DNA of 8,488 bases from Planctomycetota bacterium (GTDB lineage Bacteria > Planctomycetota > Phycisphaerae > Tepidisphaerales > Tepidisphaeraceae). Each line of letters opens with the position of its first letter. Positions within the stretch are counted from its first letter, which is position 1. Of this stretch, positions 1 through 6,082 are shown one piece after another. The translations under genes and the position numbers were made by a program. The stretch lies in the NCBI GenBank assembly GCA_023417885.1, contig JAEZED010000186.1:1-8488 (forward strand), read 5' to 3'. The notes under the pieces are model-generated. The model did no database searches. It was not told the origin of the DNA and saw only the letters and a list, made by a program, of their open reading frames with translations.

Positions 1-44
1 CGACGATCAGGACGTATACCGCCCTGGCCTGCCGGCAGCCGACC

Positions 45-428
45 GTGGCGCCCCTTGTGGGTCTCCAGGATCTCGCCCTTCCCGACAACGCGTACATGGT
101 GGCGCTGCGCCTTCTGGGCGACATTCAGGCGCGCCGGCAGCCGGATGCCCTGACGGAGGGGCTGATGCGCGCCCTGGTGCGCTGGCTCTGCGGCAAGGTT
201 CTGGAGACGATGGCCGGCGCGGACGTGCTGGCCATGCGCGAGGACGCGGGGCTGACGCCGCAGGACCTCGCCGATCGGATCGGCATCACCCGCCAGCATC
301 TCGTGTCTCTTGAGGCCGGAGAGGCGCCCGTCAGCGCCCGCCTCGGCCGCGCGATCTGTACCGTCTGCCGTGACGCAAAAGCCGGAGCGGGGTCCGCAGC
401 AACCGCACAGACGGTGGTGGCGGGCTGA
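45..428 (+). CDS. XRE-type helix-turn-helix transcriptional regulator (start uncertain, may begin left of window)
   Basis: This is a 127-residue protein if read from the GTG at 45. A Cro/C1-type helix-turn-helix occupies about residues 61-105: an L-x-x-x-R-E-x-A-G-L-T lead-in, the turn ADRIGITRQHLVSLEAGE, then a closing helix. Proteins of this fold bind operator DNA, often as dimers. The N-terminal 55 residues are predicted helical and could hold a dimerisation or ligand surface, but I recognise no domain there. The start is not settled. No Shine-Dalgarno sequence precedes GTG 45 or the ATG at 96, and the frame has no stop back to the window edge, so the gene may start outside. The Ala/Gly-rich last 18 residues look disordered. 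A GC-rich hairpin lies 33 nt after the stop. The target is unknown. It could regulate itself or the genes to its right. Confidence 0.72.
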   Translation: MAPLVGLQDLALPDNAYMVALRLLGDIQARRQPDALTEGLMRALVRWLCGKVLETMAGADVLAMREDAGLTPQDLADRIGITRQHLVSLEAGEAPVSARLGRAICTVCRDAKAGAGSAATAQTVVAG

Positions 429-460
429 TTACCGTGCGGGCGGCGCGGACAGTGTGCTTG

Positions 461-485
461 GGGGCGGCGTGGTCCACGCTGCCCC
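461..485 (+). terminator. GC-rich hairpin after the HTH gene, terminator-like
   Basis: Arms at 461-471 and 475-485 pair over 11 bp (ten Watson-Crick pairs and one G-U) around a 3-nt loop, 33 nt after the stop of the HTH gene. There is no T-run after it, so it is not a classical intrinsic terminator. It could still end transcription, with help from Rho, or protect the mRNA 3' end. The remaining 190 nt before the next gene show nothing I can name. Confidence 0.4.
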
Positions 486-675
486 TACCGCCACCCAGTG
501 GAAGAACCGGGTCGGTACGGGGTGCTTGCAATCCGGGCCGGCCGTACGGCTTCCACGCCTCTGGGAACGATCCGCTCGAACCGAGAGCCCAGGACCACGC
601 AACGCCCGAGCCGCATCTGAACAGCGGAGCCAAGGATCCGCACACCACCATCACCTCCAAGCTTCGGAGATCCAC

Positions 676-1368
676 GTGACCGCGCCCGCCCCTGTGCCCG
701 TCTCTCAGCTTCCCACCGCCGCCCGCATCGTTGCTGATGCGCTCAACACGCGGATCCCGGCAATCGTTGCCCTGTTCGGGGAGAGCTTCACTCGCTTCAC
801 TCTTTGGGTCGACGAAAGGCTGCCGGAGGTCAGCGATGGCGTGCTAGGCCGGCTCGACCGGGACGCTATCGTGCAGCTGCTGGACGACGTGCGGGACAGC
901 GCGGGCTCGTTTGAAGCCGATAGGCCTAACGTCTATGGCTTGGCCGATGTCATCGCGAGCTATCCAGCTGAGATGCGAGCCATCGTGGTCCGCAACATCA
1001 CAAGGGACCATGACTTACTGTGGCTCGACGAGACGAGCCATGTTCGCCTTTTGGAGGAAGCCCCGCTCAGCAATGAGGAGGAACATTGGATTGATGGTTG
1101 CCTGATCCTTCTGGCCGCATTGGGGTGGGAGCCCAGCCATGCGCATCTGCATCCGTTAAGAGCGCCCGCCCTGTACCATCCGCTGTCGGATCGGGAGGAG
1201 AAGGCGTTTGCGCTGACGTTTCTTGACTATCACGGTGTGGACAACATCGTGACGCGCTGCTGTCCGGATATCTCCGGCCATGGTTGCGCGCCAGCCTGTT
1301 CGCAGCGCTGCTGGCCGCCCAAATGGACCACGCTGAGGGCCTCGTCGCCGCAGGGGCGCGTTGACTGA
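676..1368 (+). CDS. Uncharacterised protein, about 230 aa, probable frameshift near its 3' end
   Basis: I do not recognise this protein. The GTG at 676 is chosen because CGGAGA at 665-670 makes a well-spaced Shine-Dalgarno site. The longer reading back to 310 runs through low-quality sequence that overlaps the upstream gene in another frame. The product is soluble and mostly helical, rich in Leu, Asp and Arg, with no signal peptide or membrane segment. Visible landmarks are WVDERLPEV (about residues 44-52) and an acidic SNEEEHWIDGCL stretch (about 135-146). From about position 1250 the product becomes Cys/Trp/Pro-rich (five Cys in about 20 residues), unlike the rest. The frame starting at 1251 instead reads an ordinary Leu/Ala-rich helical tail that ends at TGA 1362-1364. 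A single missing base between 1227 and 1251 would join the two. The gene is therefore either a young pseudogene, a sequence error, or has a genuinely odd tail. Confidence 0.6.
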   Translation: MTAPAPVPVSQLPTAARIVADALNTRIPAIVALFGESFTRFTLWVDERLPEVSDGVLGRLDRDAIVQLLDDVRDSAGSFEADRPNVYGLADVIASYPAEMRAIVVRNITRDHDLLWLDETSHVRLLEEAPLSNEEEHWIDGCLILLAALGWEPSHAHLHPLRAPALYHPLSDREEKAFALTFLDYHGVDNIVTRCCPDISGHGCAPACSQRCWPPKWTTLRASSPQGRVD

Positions 1369-1418
1369 GCGCAGAGCGGATATCGATCCTTCCACATCCC
1401 TATGAACATGCCCTCAAG

Positions 1419-1449
1419 GAGCGGACGCTCGGTAGCCAAGCGTCCGCTC
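1419..1449 (+). terminator. 11-bp perfect hairpin, terminator-like
   Basis: Arms GAGCGGACGCT (1419-1429) and AGCGTCCGCTC (1439-1449) are perfect reverse complements with a 9-nt loop. The hairpin sits 50 nt after the stop of the preceding gene. No T-run follows. It probably marks the 3' end of the upstream transcript, but it is palindromic and could act on either strand. Confidence 0.45.
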
Positions 1450-1536
1450 TGGGACGGCAGAACGGAAGATCACCGATGCCGATGCACCGTTGTTCATGAC
1501 CAATGTATGCCTTGCGCGTCATGTATAGTATAGAGT

Positions 1537-1549
1537 GCGCATGATGCGC
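1537..1549. promoter_or_regulatory. 13-bp palindrome GCGCAT-G-ATGCGC, candidate operator
   Basis: A perfect 6-bp inverted repeat around one central base lies about 130 nt before the HIRAN gene start, in an AT-richer stretch. Just upstream are the 6-bp inverted pair CATGAC/GTCATG (1495-1500, 1518-1523) and two TATAG copies (1524-1528, 1529-1533). Such sites are typical for dimeric helix-turn-helix repressors. No regulator can be assigned from sequence alone. Confidence 0.35.
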
Positions 1550-1598
1550 GTATAGGCGAGCGCTTGCGAATGCAGAATAACGGCAGTTATCTAAAGAC

Positions 1599-1626
1599 TT
1601 GCTGGATTGCGCTCAGCGAATAATAT
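1599..1626 (+). promoter_or_regulatory. Candidate sigma70-type promoter for the HIRAN gene
   Basis: TTGCTG at 1599-1604 and TAATAT at 1621-1626 are spaced 16 bp apart, which would place the transcript start near 1633, about 50 nt before the ATG at 1682. The -35 box matches consensus only at TTG. This is the best candidate in the AT-rich leader but a weak call. Confidence 0.28.
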
Positions 1627-1681
1627 CCCTTTTTTAATCGATTGCGCGTGTGTCGTGACTTCTTACAGGAATAGCGAGGCG

Positions 1682-2740
1682 ATGAACAAGATCACGACGA
1701 CGCTTGCGGGGCTGCAGTTCTACGATCTCCGCTCGCTGCGCCAAGCGCTTCAGCAGGGCACTCCGCTCCGCGCGCAGCGCGACCCCGACAACCCTGCGGA
1801 CGGGAACGCGGTTTCGATTTGGCTGGACAGGGACGTGGCAGCCCGCTGCGAGCTCCTCGACCTGATCGACGACCGCTTGCGGGATCAGCTGTGCTGGCAG
1901 CTCGGACACATTGAGCGGGGGCTGGCCCGGCATCTGGCGCCGCTGCTCGATGCCGGACAAGGGCTCAACGTGTTCTTCCACTCCGGTGGCCGAGATGGCG
2001 CTTGGTCCGTCGAAGTTCGGCTGGAAGGCGCCGCCGCGGAGGCGGCTGCAGCGAAGCTGATGACCGAGCGAGAGCGCGCTCGGCTGGTAGAGAAGTTGCG
2101 CGCTGCCGCGCATGCCGAGGAGCGCCATCTGGAGCAGGCCGCTCACGTGCTCGCCGAGCGGTTCCCAGGGTGTAGCTGGGACCTCGTCCCGGTCATGCTT
2201 CCGGAGGTGATCACCGACGGCGAGCCCCGGATCGAGTACCGGCGTGGCCTGCTCGACTGTAGGAAGCACCGCCAGCCCTCGAAGCGCCCGTGGCTGGGGC
2301 CTCAGGAGTTCCGCCTGGAAGACGTCGAAGAGAACGGGCACATCCAGCATCGGCGCGCCGAGGCCACCGAGGCGTTCGCGCCGATTGTCGATGAGTGGGT
2401 GCGCACCGACGAGACGCGCCGGGAGCGCCGCCGAGCCACGGATGCCGCTCGACGCGACGAGCAGCGGTGCCGCGAGGTTGCGAACATCCTTGCCGCCGCC
2501 GCGGCCGCCGGGGTGGTGCCCCGCTTCCGCCCCCGCCATCGGGACCACCTCCCAGCCGAGTGGCTCCGGCGTTACCAAGTCGAGCAGCTGGGCCTGCGGC
2601 CGGAGCATTGCCGCATCGTCGCAGCAATCGGGACGGACTACGGGACCACCCGCTACCTCTACGCCGCGCAGGTGGACGAGAGGCGGGTCGTTGAACACCG
2701 GGAGCGGCGCAGTGTGCAGGCGCGTGAGCGTCGGATGTGA
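1682..2740 (+). CDS. HIRAN-domain protein, 352 aa, with uncharacterised C-terminal region
   Basis: The N-terminal 118 residues match the HIRAN domain: AGLQFYD (9-15), the core R-D-P-D-N-P-A-D-G-N-A-V (33-44) and LGHIERGLARHLAPLLD (74-90), followed by a last strand. HIRAN domains, known from HLTF/Rad5 helicases and found alone in bacteria, bind DNA ends or damaged DNA. About 20-25 residues (49-73) are inserted between the NAV strand and the LGHI strand, where the usual loop is short. Residues 120-160 look like a charged coiled coil. Residues 225-275 are rich in Arg/Glu helix. The C-terminal 75 residues (LPAEWLRRY, RPEHCRIVAAIGTDYGTTRYLYAAQ) are unrecognised. The ATG at 1682 is preferred, with AGGA and GAGG just upstream. 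A TTG at 1607 in the same frame is an unlikely alternative. No catalytic motif is visible. I infer a DNA-binding role in repair or defence. Confidence 0.78.
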   Translation: MNKITTTLAGLQFYDLRSLRQALQQGTPLRAQRDPDNPADGNAVSIWLDRDVAARCELLDLIDDRLRDQLCWQLGHIERGLARHLAPLLDAGQGLNVFFHSGGRDGAWSVEVRLEGAAAEAAAAKLMTERERARLVEKLRAAAHAEERHLEQAAHVLAERFPGCSWDLVPVMLPEVITDGEPRIEYRRGLLDCRKHRQPSKRPWLGPQEFRLEDVEENGHIQHRRAEATEAFAPIVDEWVRTDETRRERRRATDAARRDEQRCREVANILAAAAAAGVVPRFRPRHRDHLPAEWLRRYQVEQLGLRPEHCRIVAAIGTDYGTTRYLYAAQVDERRVVEHRERRSVQARERRM

Positions 2741-2783
2741 GCCCGCTGCGATGAGAGCGAGGTGCCGTTTTGACCCACGGAAT

Positions 2784-2824
2784 GATCAGTGACCGGGCCG
2801 TCGAACGGGCCCTGGTCACTGATC
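2784..2824 (+). terminator. Long near-perfect hairpin after the HIRAN gene
   Basis: Outer arms GATCAGTGACC (2784-2794) and GGTCACTGATC (2814-2824) are perfect 11-bp complements. Inside them GGGCC (2795-2799) pairs with GGCCC (2808-2812), with one bulged T and an 8-nt loop. It lies 43 nt after the HIRAN stop and about 10 nt before an IS transposase remnant. There is no T-run. It may be a transcript end or a left-over of the insertion sequence. Confidence 0.42.
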
Positions 2825-2834
2825 CTGAGCGACG

Positions 2835-3013
2835 ACCTTCAAGGGCACCGTGATCACCGCCGATGCGGCTTTCACGCAGCACCATCCAAGGCGAAACCGC
2901 GATTGAGGTGGTTCACGTCTTCACCAGCCTGCCGTGCCATCGGTGCCGGTGCCGCCGACTTGTTGTGCCTGTCGCGCAAAGATTAGGCGATTGAAAATCT
3001 CCTAGTTGGGCCT
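2835..3013 (+). pseudogene. Degraded ISAs1-like transposase fragment, three frames
   Basis: Three short runs in successive reading frames resemble consecutive pieces of an ISAs1-family DDE transposase. From 2835 one frame reads TFKGTVITADAAFTQ, like the family's K-V-V-T-A-D-A-L-H-T-Q catalytic-Asp strand. From 2893 a second frame reads ETAIEVVHVFTSLP, like E-V-V-Y-G-I-T-S-L. From about 2941 a third frame reads AADLLCLSRKD, a TAG stop (2984-2986), then AIENLL. Family members have A-R-L-L-A-L-x-R-x-H-W-x-I-E-N-R-L there, so the TAG sits where a TGG Trp codon is expected. The order of motifs is right, but roughly a hundred residues between the first and second are missing. This is a dead element with an internal deletion, frameshifts and a nonsense change. 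The family name rests on remembered motifs, not on a search. Confidence 0.6.
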
Positions 3014-3025
3014 CAATCCTGGCGC

Positions 3026-3343
3026 TCAGGGACTGCGGGGAAGCACGACACCTCCCGCCGAAGGGGCGATCTCGGCGAGGGCCTGCGCGACATCGGCGGG
3101 CAGGCGGACGCGGACGGGAGCCGTGCCCTCCTTCATGATGCGTTGGTTGGACCGGCGCTGGGCGAGATAGTTCTTCAACGTGCGCCAAGCGGCCGAGGCC
3201 AGCAGGCCGGCAGCGACCTCTGCGGTGTAAGTCTCGTCGAAGTCATCGGCTAGCGCCGCCGCGTCCCTCTGCTGGAGGATGCGCTGCGCCTCGGTAAGGA
3301 CCTCGGCCGCCTCGTCGAGCCGAACCGTCCTTCGTCGCGCCAT
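3026..3343 (-). CDS. Small hypothetical protein, 105 aa
   Basis: I do not recognise this protein. It starts at the ATG at 3343 (complement), with GGGA about 10 nt upstream. The N-terminus is basic (MARRRTVRLDEAAEVL). A helical middle, AEVAAGLLASAAWRTLKNYLAQRR (about residues 42-65), is followed by a short tail with VRVRLPADVAQALAEIAP. The product is soluble, without membrane segments. It diverges from the exonuclease gene at 3525 across 181 bp, so the two may share a control region. The stop codon lies just past the transposase remnant on the other strand. It could be a small DNA-binding or accessory protein, but nothing proves this. Codon use fits a real gene. Confidence 0.5.
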   Translation of the reverse strand: MARRRTVRLDEAAEVLTEAQRILQQRDAAALADDFDETYTAEVAAGLLASAAWRTLKNYLAQRRSNQRIMKEGTAPVRVRLPADVAQALAEIAPSAGGVVLPRSP

Positions 3344-3481
3344 GCCGTCTTCCCGCGTTGTGCTGATCCCTCAGCAGAAACTGCTCCGGCCTGAACCGTC
3401 GGCAACGGGCGCCCTCCTTTCAAGGTGCTCATGCTCACGGTCAGGTTAGGAATAGCGTCTGATTGCCGCCCGCGAGCCAGA

Positions 3482-3494
3482 TGACGTAGCGTCA
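3482..3494. promoter_or_regulatory. Small inverted repeat TGACG-TAG-CGTCA in divergent intergenic region
   Basis: A 5-bp inverted repeat with a 3-nt spacer sits 31 nt before the exonuclease start, in the 181-bp gap between two divergent genes. It could be an operator. Repeats this short also arise by chance, so confidence is low. Confidence 0.22.
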
Positions 3495-3524
3495 GCGCTG
3501 CAATCAACCAAGGCGAGCGGCGGC

Positions 3525-4382
3525 ATGGTGCAGTATTCACACTCGGTGCTGGCATGCCTGGATGTCGAGACCGTTCCCGAAAACGACCTGCTCCCGCCCG
3601 ATACCGATTTGGCAGCGTTCCCGAAACTGCCGTACCATCGTGTGGTGGCCGTCTCCTTTGTCGAGGCGGAAATCGTGCACGAGGATGGCGGGACCGAGTG
3701 GTACCGGGTCACCGGCGTGCGTAGCGGCGGGCGCGAGGATTACACCGAGGCGCAGATCCTGAAGGCGTTCTGGCGGTGGTTCGCCGACCGGAAACCGCGG
3801 GTGGTGACGTATAACGGACGGGGCTTCGACCTGCCGCTGCTCAAGCTCCGCGCTCTCTTCCACGGCATTGCGGCGGATTCCTGGTACAGGGCGGGCGACA
3901 GGTGGTCGACCTATGGGCAGCGCTACAGCGCGGACTGGCACTGCGACCTATTCGACGTACTCAGCGACTTCGGCGCCACACGCAATCTCGGCGGGCTCGA
4001 CGATGTGTGCCGGTCGATGGGCCTGCCGGGCAAGATCGGCGGGCACGGCTCCGAGGTTGCCGACATGGTGGCGCAGGGGCGCATCGCGGATGTGCGCGCG
4101 TACTGCGAAGGGGACGTGCTGAACACGTTCGCCCTCTACGTCCGTTACGCCCTGCTCTCCGGCCGGACCACGCCCGCCGGGCACAACCGGAGCCTGGAGA
4201 GCCTGCTCGAGCTCCTGGCCCATGAACGCGGTGACCGTGTCCATCTGGGCACGTTTCTGGACATATGGACCGAAAACGCCGCACGACGCGGCATGCCGCT
4301 GCTGGTGTCCGAACCGCCGGTCATCCGGTTGACCGACGGCGCCGACCGGCATCTGGAAAGCGAGCACGTGCTGCCCGTTTAG
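3525..4382 (+). CDS. Stand-alone 3'-5' exonuclease of the PolB-like family (DNA_pol_B_exo2)
   Basis: This 285-residue protein has the three exonuclease motifs of the DEDDy superfamily in the order and form of the PolB-like stand-alone family (Pfam DNA_pol_B_exo2, COG3298). Exo I is LDVET with D13 and E15. Exo II is TYNGRGFDLP with N97 and D102. Exo III is YCEGDVLNT with Y193 and D197. All four acidic metal ligands and the tyrosine are present, so it should be active, removing nucleotides from DNA 3' ends with two metal ions. There is no polymerase domain. After residue 215 a C-terminal stretch of about 70 residues has a helical part and a Pro/Val tail. The ATG at 3525 leaves seven residues before the first strand. 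The restriction-type nuclease at 4424 follows 41 nt later on the same strand, so co-transcription is likely. It may degrade DNA opened by that enzyme (inference). Confidence 0.9.
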   Translation: MVQYSHSVLACLDVETVPENDLLPPDTDLAAFPKLPYHRVVAVSFVEAEIVHEDGGTEWYRVTGVRSGGREDYTEAQILKAFWRWFADRKPRVVTYNGRGFDLPLLKLRALFHGIAADSWYRAGDRWSTYGQRYSADWHCDLFDVLSDFGATRNLGGLDDVCRSMGLPGKIGGHGSEVADMVAQGRIADVRAYCEGDVLNTFALYVRYALLSGRTTPAGHNRSLESLLELLAHERGDRVHLGTFLDIWTENAARRGMPLLVSEPPVIRLTDGADRHLESEHVLPV

Positions 4383-4411
4383 AACGGGCGTGCGACCACT
4401 GAACACGCACG
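4373..4411 (+). promoter_or_regulatory. Stop codon in a hairpin loop, next to a second inverted repeat, between the two nuclease genes
   Basis: GCCCGTT (4373-4379) and AACGGGC (4383-4389) pair perfectly over 7 bp around a 3-nt loop that is exactly the TAG stop of the exonuclease gene. A second inverted repeat, CGTGCG (4389-4394) and CGCACG (4406-4411), follows and shares base 4389. The Shine-Dalgarno site of the next gene (4415-4418) lies just after it. The structures could tune read-through or translation of the downstream nuclease, or set an mRNA processing point. No T-run is present. Confidence 0.4.
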
Positions 4412-4423
4412 GGCGGAGCAACT

Positions 4424-5278
4424 GTGGACGCGACGGACTTCCTCAACAGAATTGACGGGCTACGGCGCCATACCGGCAACGGCGTGAGGGCTCCTCACAA
4501 GCCTCTGCTCCTGCTGTTCGCGCTCGCGCGCCTGAAGGCTGGGAAGGCGACGATCAGCTACAGCGAGGCCGACAACGTCCTGCCGCGGCTCCTGCGGACC
4601 TATGGTCCCTCAGGGACAAGGGCGCGCGTGGCCGACCCGTTCGTCCGGCTCCGCTCCGACGGAATCTGGCAGCTGGATGCCAGACCCGACCTCTTCGACG
4701 GCAGTGGGCAGGGACGCCCCGCCGCGATGGCCGCCGCCGATCCGGAAGCGGGGTTCACGGACGAGGTGCTTGACCTGTTGCGGCGCGACCCCGGCCTTGT
4801 GGACCGGGCAGCCCGCCGTCTCCTCGACGCGAACTTCCCGCCGGGCCTGCACGACGACATCGCCGCGGCGGTGGGCCTTGACCTTGGGCCGGGCGAGGGG
4901 ACCGCCCGGGCCCCCGGCTTCCGCGACGCCGTGCTGCGGGCGTACCGGTGCGAGTGCGCCATCTGCCGGTTCAATCTGCGCAGCGACGACGCCCTGGTCG
5001 GCCTGGAGGCGGCGCATCTGCGCTGGCATGCCCTGGGTGGTGCGTGCGAGCTCGGCAACGGTCTCGCCCTGTGCGTCCTGCACCACCGCCTGCTGGACCT
5101 TGGGGTGCTGACCCTCTCGGCCGACTTCCACGTCGAGGTGAGCGGAACCGTGAACGGCGGGTCGGCCGAGGCACTCAACCGACTGCACGGTCAGCCGATT
5201 TCCTTGCCAACACAGTCGGCGCACCGGCCCCGGTCAGAAAACATTGAATGGCATCGGCGCAACGTGTTTCGCGGCTGA
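4424..5278 (+). CDS. SBD-HNH restriction endonuclease, likely for phosphorothioate-modified DNA (type IV)
   Basis: This is a 284-residue protein with two parts. The N-terminal half contains G-V-R-A-P-H-K-P-L-L-L-L (20-31), the signature of the sulfur-binding domain of ScoMcrA-type enzymes, which recognise the phosphorothioate backbone made by Dnd systems. The C-terminal half is an HNH nuclease: CAIC (178-181), probably zinc-binding, EAAH with H198, GNGLALC with N212, and LHH with H220/H221. The catalytic His-Asn-His set appears complete. Enzymes of this class cut near phosphorothioated sites and so exclude modified incoming DNA. Hosts of such enzymes normally lack Dnd modification, and no dnd gene is in this window. 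The start is GTG 4424, backed by CGGAG five nt upstream. It lies 41 nt behind the exonuclease gene and ends before a new promoter. Some homologues may read other modifications, so the exact target is inferred. Confidence 0.86.
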   Translation: MDATDFLNRIDGLRRHTGNGVRAPHKPLLLLFALARLKAGKATISYSEADNVLPRLLRTYGPSGTRARVADPFVRLRSDGIWQLDARPDLFDGSGQGRPAAMAAADPEAGFTDEVLDLLRRDPGLVDRAARRLLDANFPPGLHDDIAAAVGLDLGPGEGTARAPGFRDAVLRAYRCECAICRFNLRSDDALVGLEAAHLRWHALGGACELGNGLALCVLHHRLLDLGVLTLSADFHVEVSGTVNGGSAEALNRLHGQPISLPTQSAHRPRSENIEWHRRNVFRG

Positions 5279-5336
5279 GAGGTTACCTGCGGGGGCAGCC
5301 ATCCGACTCCGTCACACAGCGCCGCTCGCATTTTTG

Positions 5337-5366
5337 TTGACGCAAAAGTGCGTGATCGGCTATGAA
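5337..5366 (+). promoter_or_regulatory. Candidate sigma70-type promoter for the 5514 gene
   Basis: TTGACG (5337-5342) and TATGAA (5361-5366) are spaced 18 bp apart, in an AT-rich patch that starts with five T residues. The predicted start near 5373 leaves a 5' leader of about 140 nt before the ATG at 5514. This is the best promoter match in the window and separates the next gene from the nuclease pair. I see no recognisable riboswitch in the leader. Confidence 0.5.
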
Positions 5367-5513
5367 GGGGCTAGGGTTCCCAGTCCTGGCCTCCTGCGGG
5401 GTCGAATCTGGTGATCGGGAGATTATCCCGGACTTCCAATGGAATGTCGTCGGACCTCAGTAGAGGCCCGGTGAGGTTTCCGCAGGCACCGCGGCCACCA
5501 GAGGACCGACAGC

Positions 5514-6071
5514 ATGGCCATCATCCGTACTTCATATCAGATTCGTTCCGCCGACTTCCTCCGCGACGTGAAGCATCTGCTTCGTCCGCTGATCGACGGG
5601 GTGAAGCTCGGCCACCTTGATGAAGCCGTCGCCCGGGGTTTCGGTTTCCCGAACAGGACGGCCGCACTCGACACCCTTAAAACCCGTCCGGTCACCGTCG
5701 AAGTGAACGACGCCGCCTTCCGTGCCCGGCTGGCCGAGTTCGGCGGAAAGGTCGCCTCCGGCATGTTCGCGTGGAACGTCCATGAGGCGGTGGTCGACGC
5801 CGGAACCAGGGGATCGGACATAGTGCAGGCGATCATCAACGGCGAACCGGCGACCCTGGTGCGGGAGTCGGCCTTGCGCATTCTGCGCGACGCCGACGGC
5901 AGTGCCGTTCCGTCCTTCGCTGAGGGTCTGCCGATCAAGGGAGACGAGATGCTCGATGACGACGGAATCACTGCCGAGGTAAGGGATCCGCTCGCCCCCG
6001 AAGTCATCTATGAGGACGAAGACCTGAGCACGAGCTGGGAGCACATGCAGACCTCGCGCGGCTGGCGCTGA
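5514..6071 (+). CDS. Uncharacterised protein, 185 aa, acidic C-terminus
   Basis: I do not recognise a named family. The ATG at 5514 follows AGAGGA about 8 nt upstream, a good ribosome site. Residues 16-56 (FLRDVKHLLRPLIDGVKLGHLDEAVARGFGFPNRTAAL-like) form helices ending in a G-F-G-F-x-x-R-T-A-A-L motif. This is reminiscent of the L-G-F-x-x-Y-x-A-L helical repeats in many proteobacterial plasmid and glyoxalase-like accessory proteins, but the link is loose. The next part has mixed strands and helices (PVTVEVNDAAFRARL, SDIVQAIINGEPATLV). The last 40 residues are acidic (DEMLDDDG, YEDEDLS) and probably disordered. There is no signal peptide, membrane segment or catalytic motif. It has its own promoter candidate and a hairpin right after the stop, so it looks like a single-gene unit. 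Confidence 0.68.
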   Translation: MAIIRTSYQIRSADFLRDVKHLLRPLIDGVKLGHLDEAVARGFGFPNRTAALDTLKTRPVTVEVNDAAFRARLAEFGGKVASGMFAWNVHEAVVDAGTRGSDIVQAIINGEPATLVRESALRILRDADGSAVPSFAEGLPIKGDEMLDDDGITAEVRDPLAPEVIYEDEDLSTSWEHMQTSRGWR

Positions 6072-6082
6072 GATCGCACCGG

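Larger units (their letters stand above)
1369..1681. other. 313-bp intergenic region, AT-richer, with hairpin, palindromes and candidate promoter
   Basis: No convincing gene lies here. The first third holds a perfect 11-bp hairpin (1419-1449). The middle is AT-richer than the neighbouring genes and holds an inverted pair CATGAC (1495-1500) and GTCATG (1518-1523), a 13-bp palindrome centred on 1543, and a near-palindrome at about 1557-1568. The last 80 nt include a weak sigma70-like promoter at 1599-1626 and an AT-rich leader before the HIRAN gene. The layout is that of a regulated 5' region. The assignment of operators is inference. Confidence 0.5.

Noticed and set aside
634..664. GGATCC, a CACCACCATCAC-like run and AAGCTT in a row, resembling a vector His-tag and cloning sites
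   Set aside because: The flanking sequence is ordinary GC-rich genomic DNA with no other vector parts, and the run lies just before a natural ribosome site. Chance is the simplest explanation.
310..675. Extension of the 676 gene back to 310
   Set aside because: It overlaps the end of the HTH gene in another frame, has a Pro/Arg/Ser-rich shadow-like composition, and the GTG at 676 has a proper Shine-Dalgarno site.
1251..1361. Loose likeness of the alternative tail to the C-terminus of ATP synthase gamma subunit
   Set aside because: Only a short Leu/Ala-rich helix is alike, and the rest of the protein has none of the gamma-subunit features.
1634..2698. Long minus-strand open frame opposite the HIRAN gene
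   Set aside because: It mirrors the codon pattern of the plus-strand gene, and the HIRAN motifs show that the plus strand is coding.
4373..4423. Intrinsic terminator between exonuclease and SBD-HNH genes
   Set aside because: The stems are short and have no T-run, and the downstream gene has no promoter of its own that I can see, so co-transcription is more likely.
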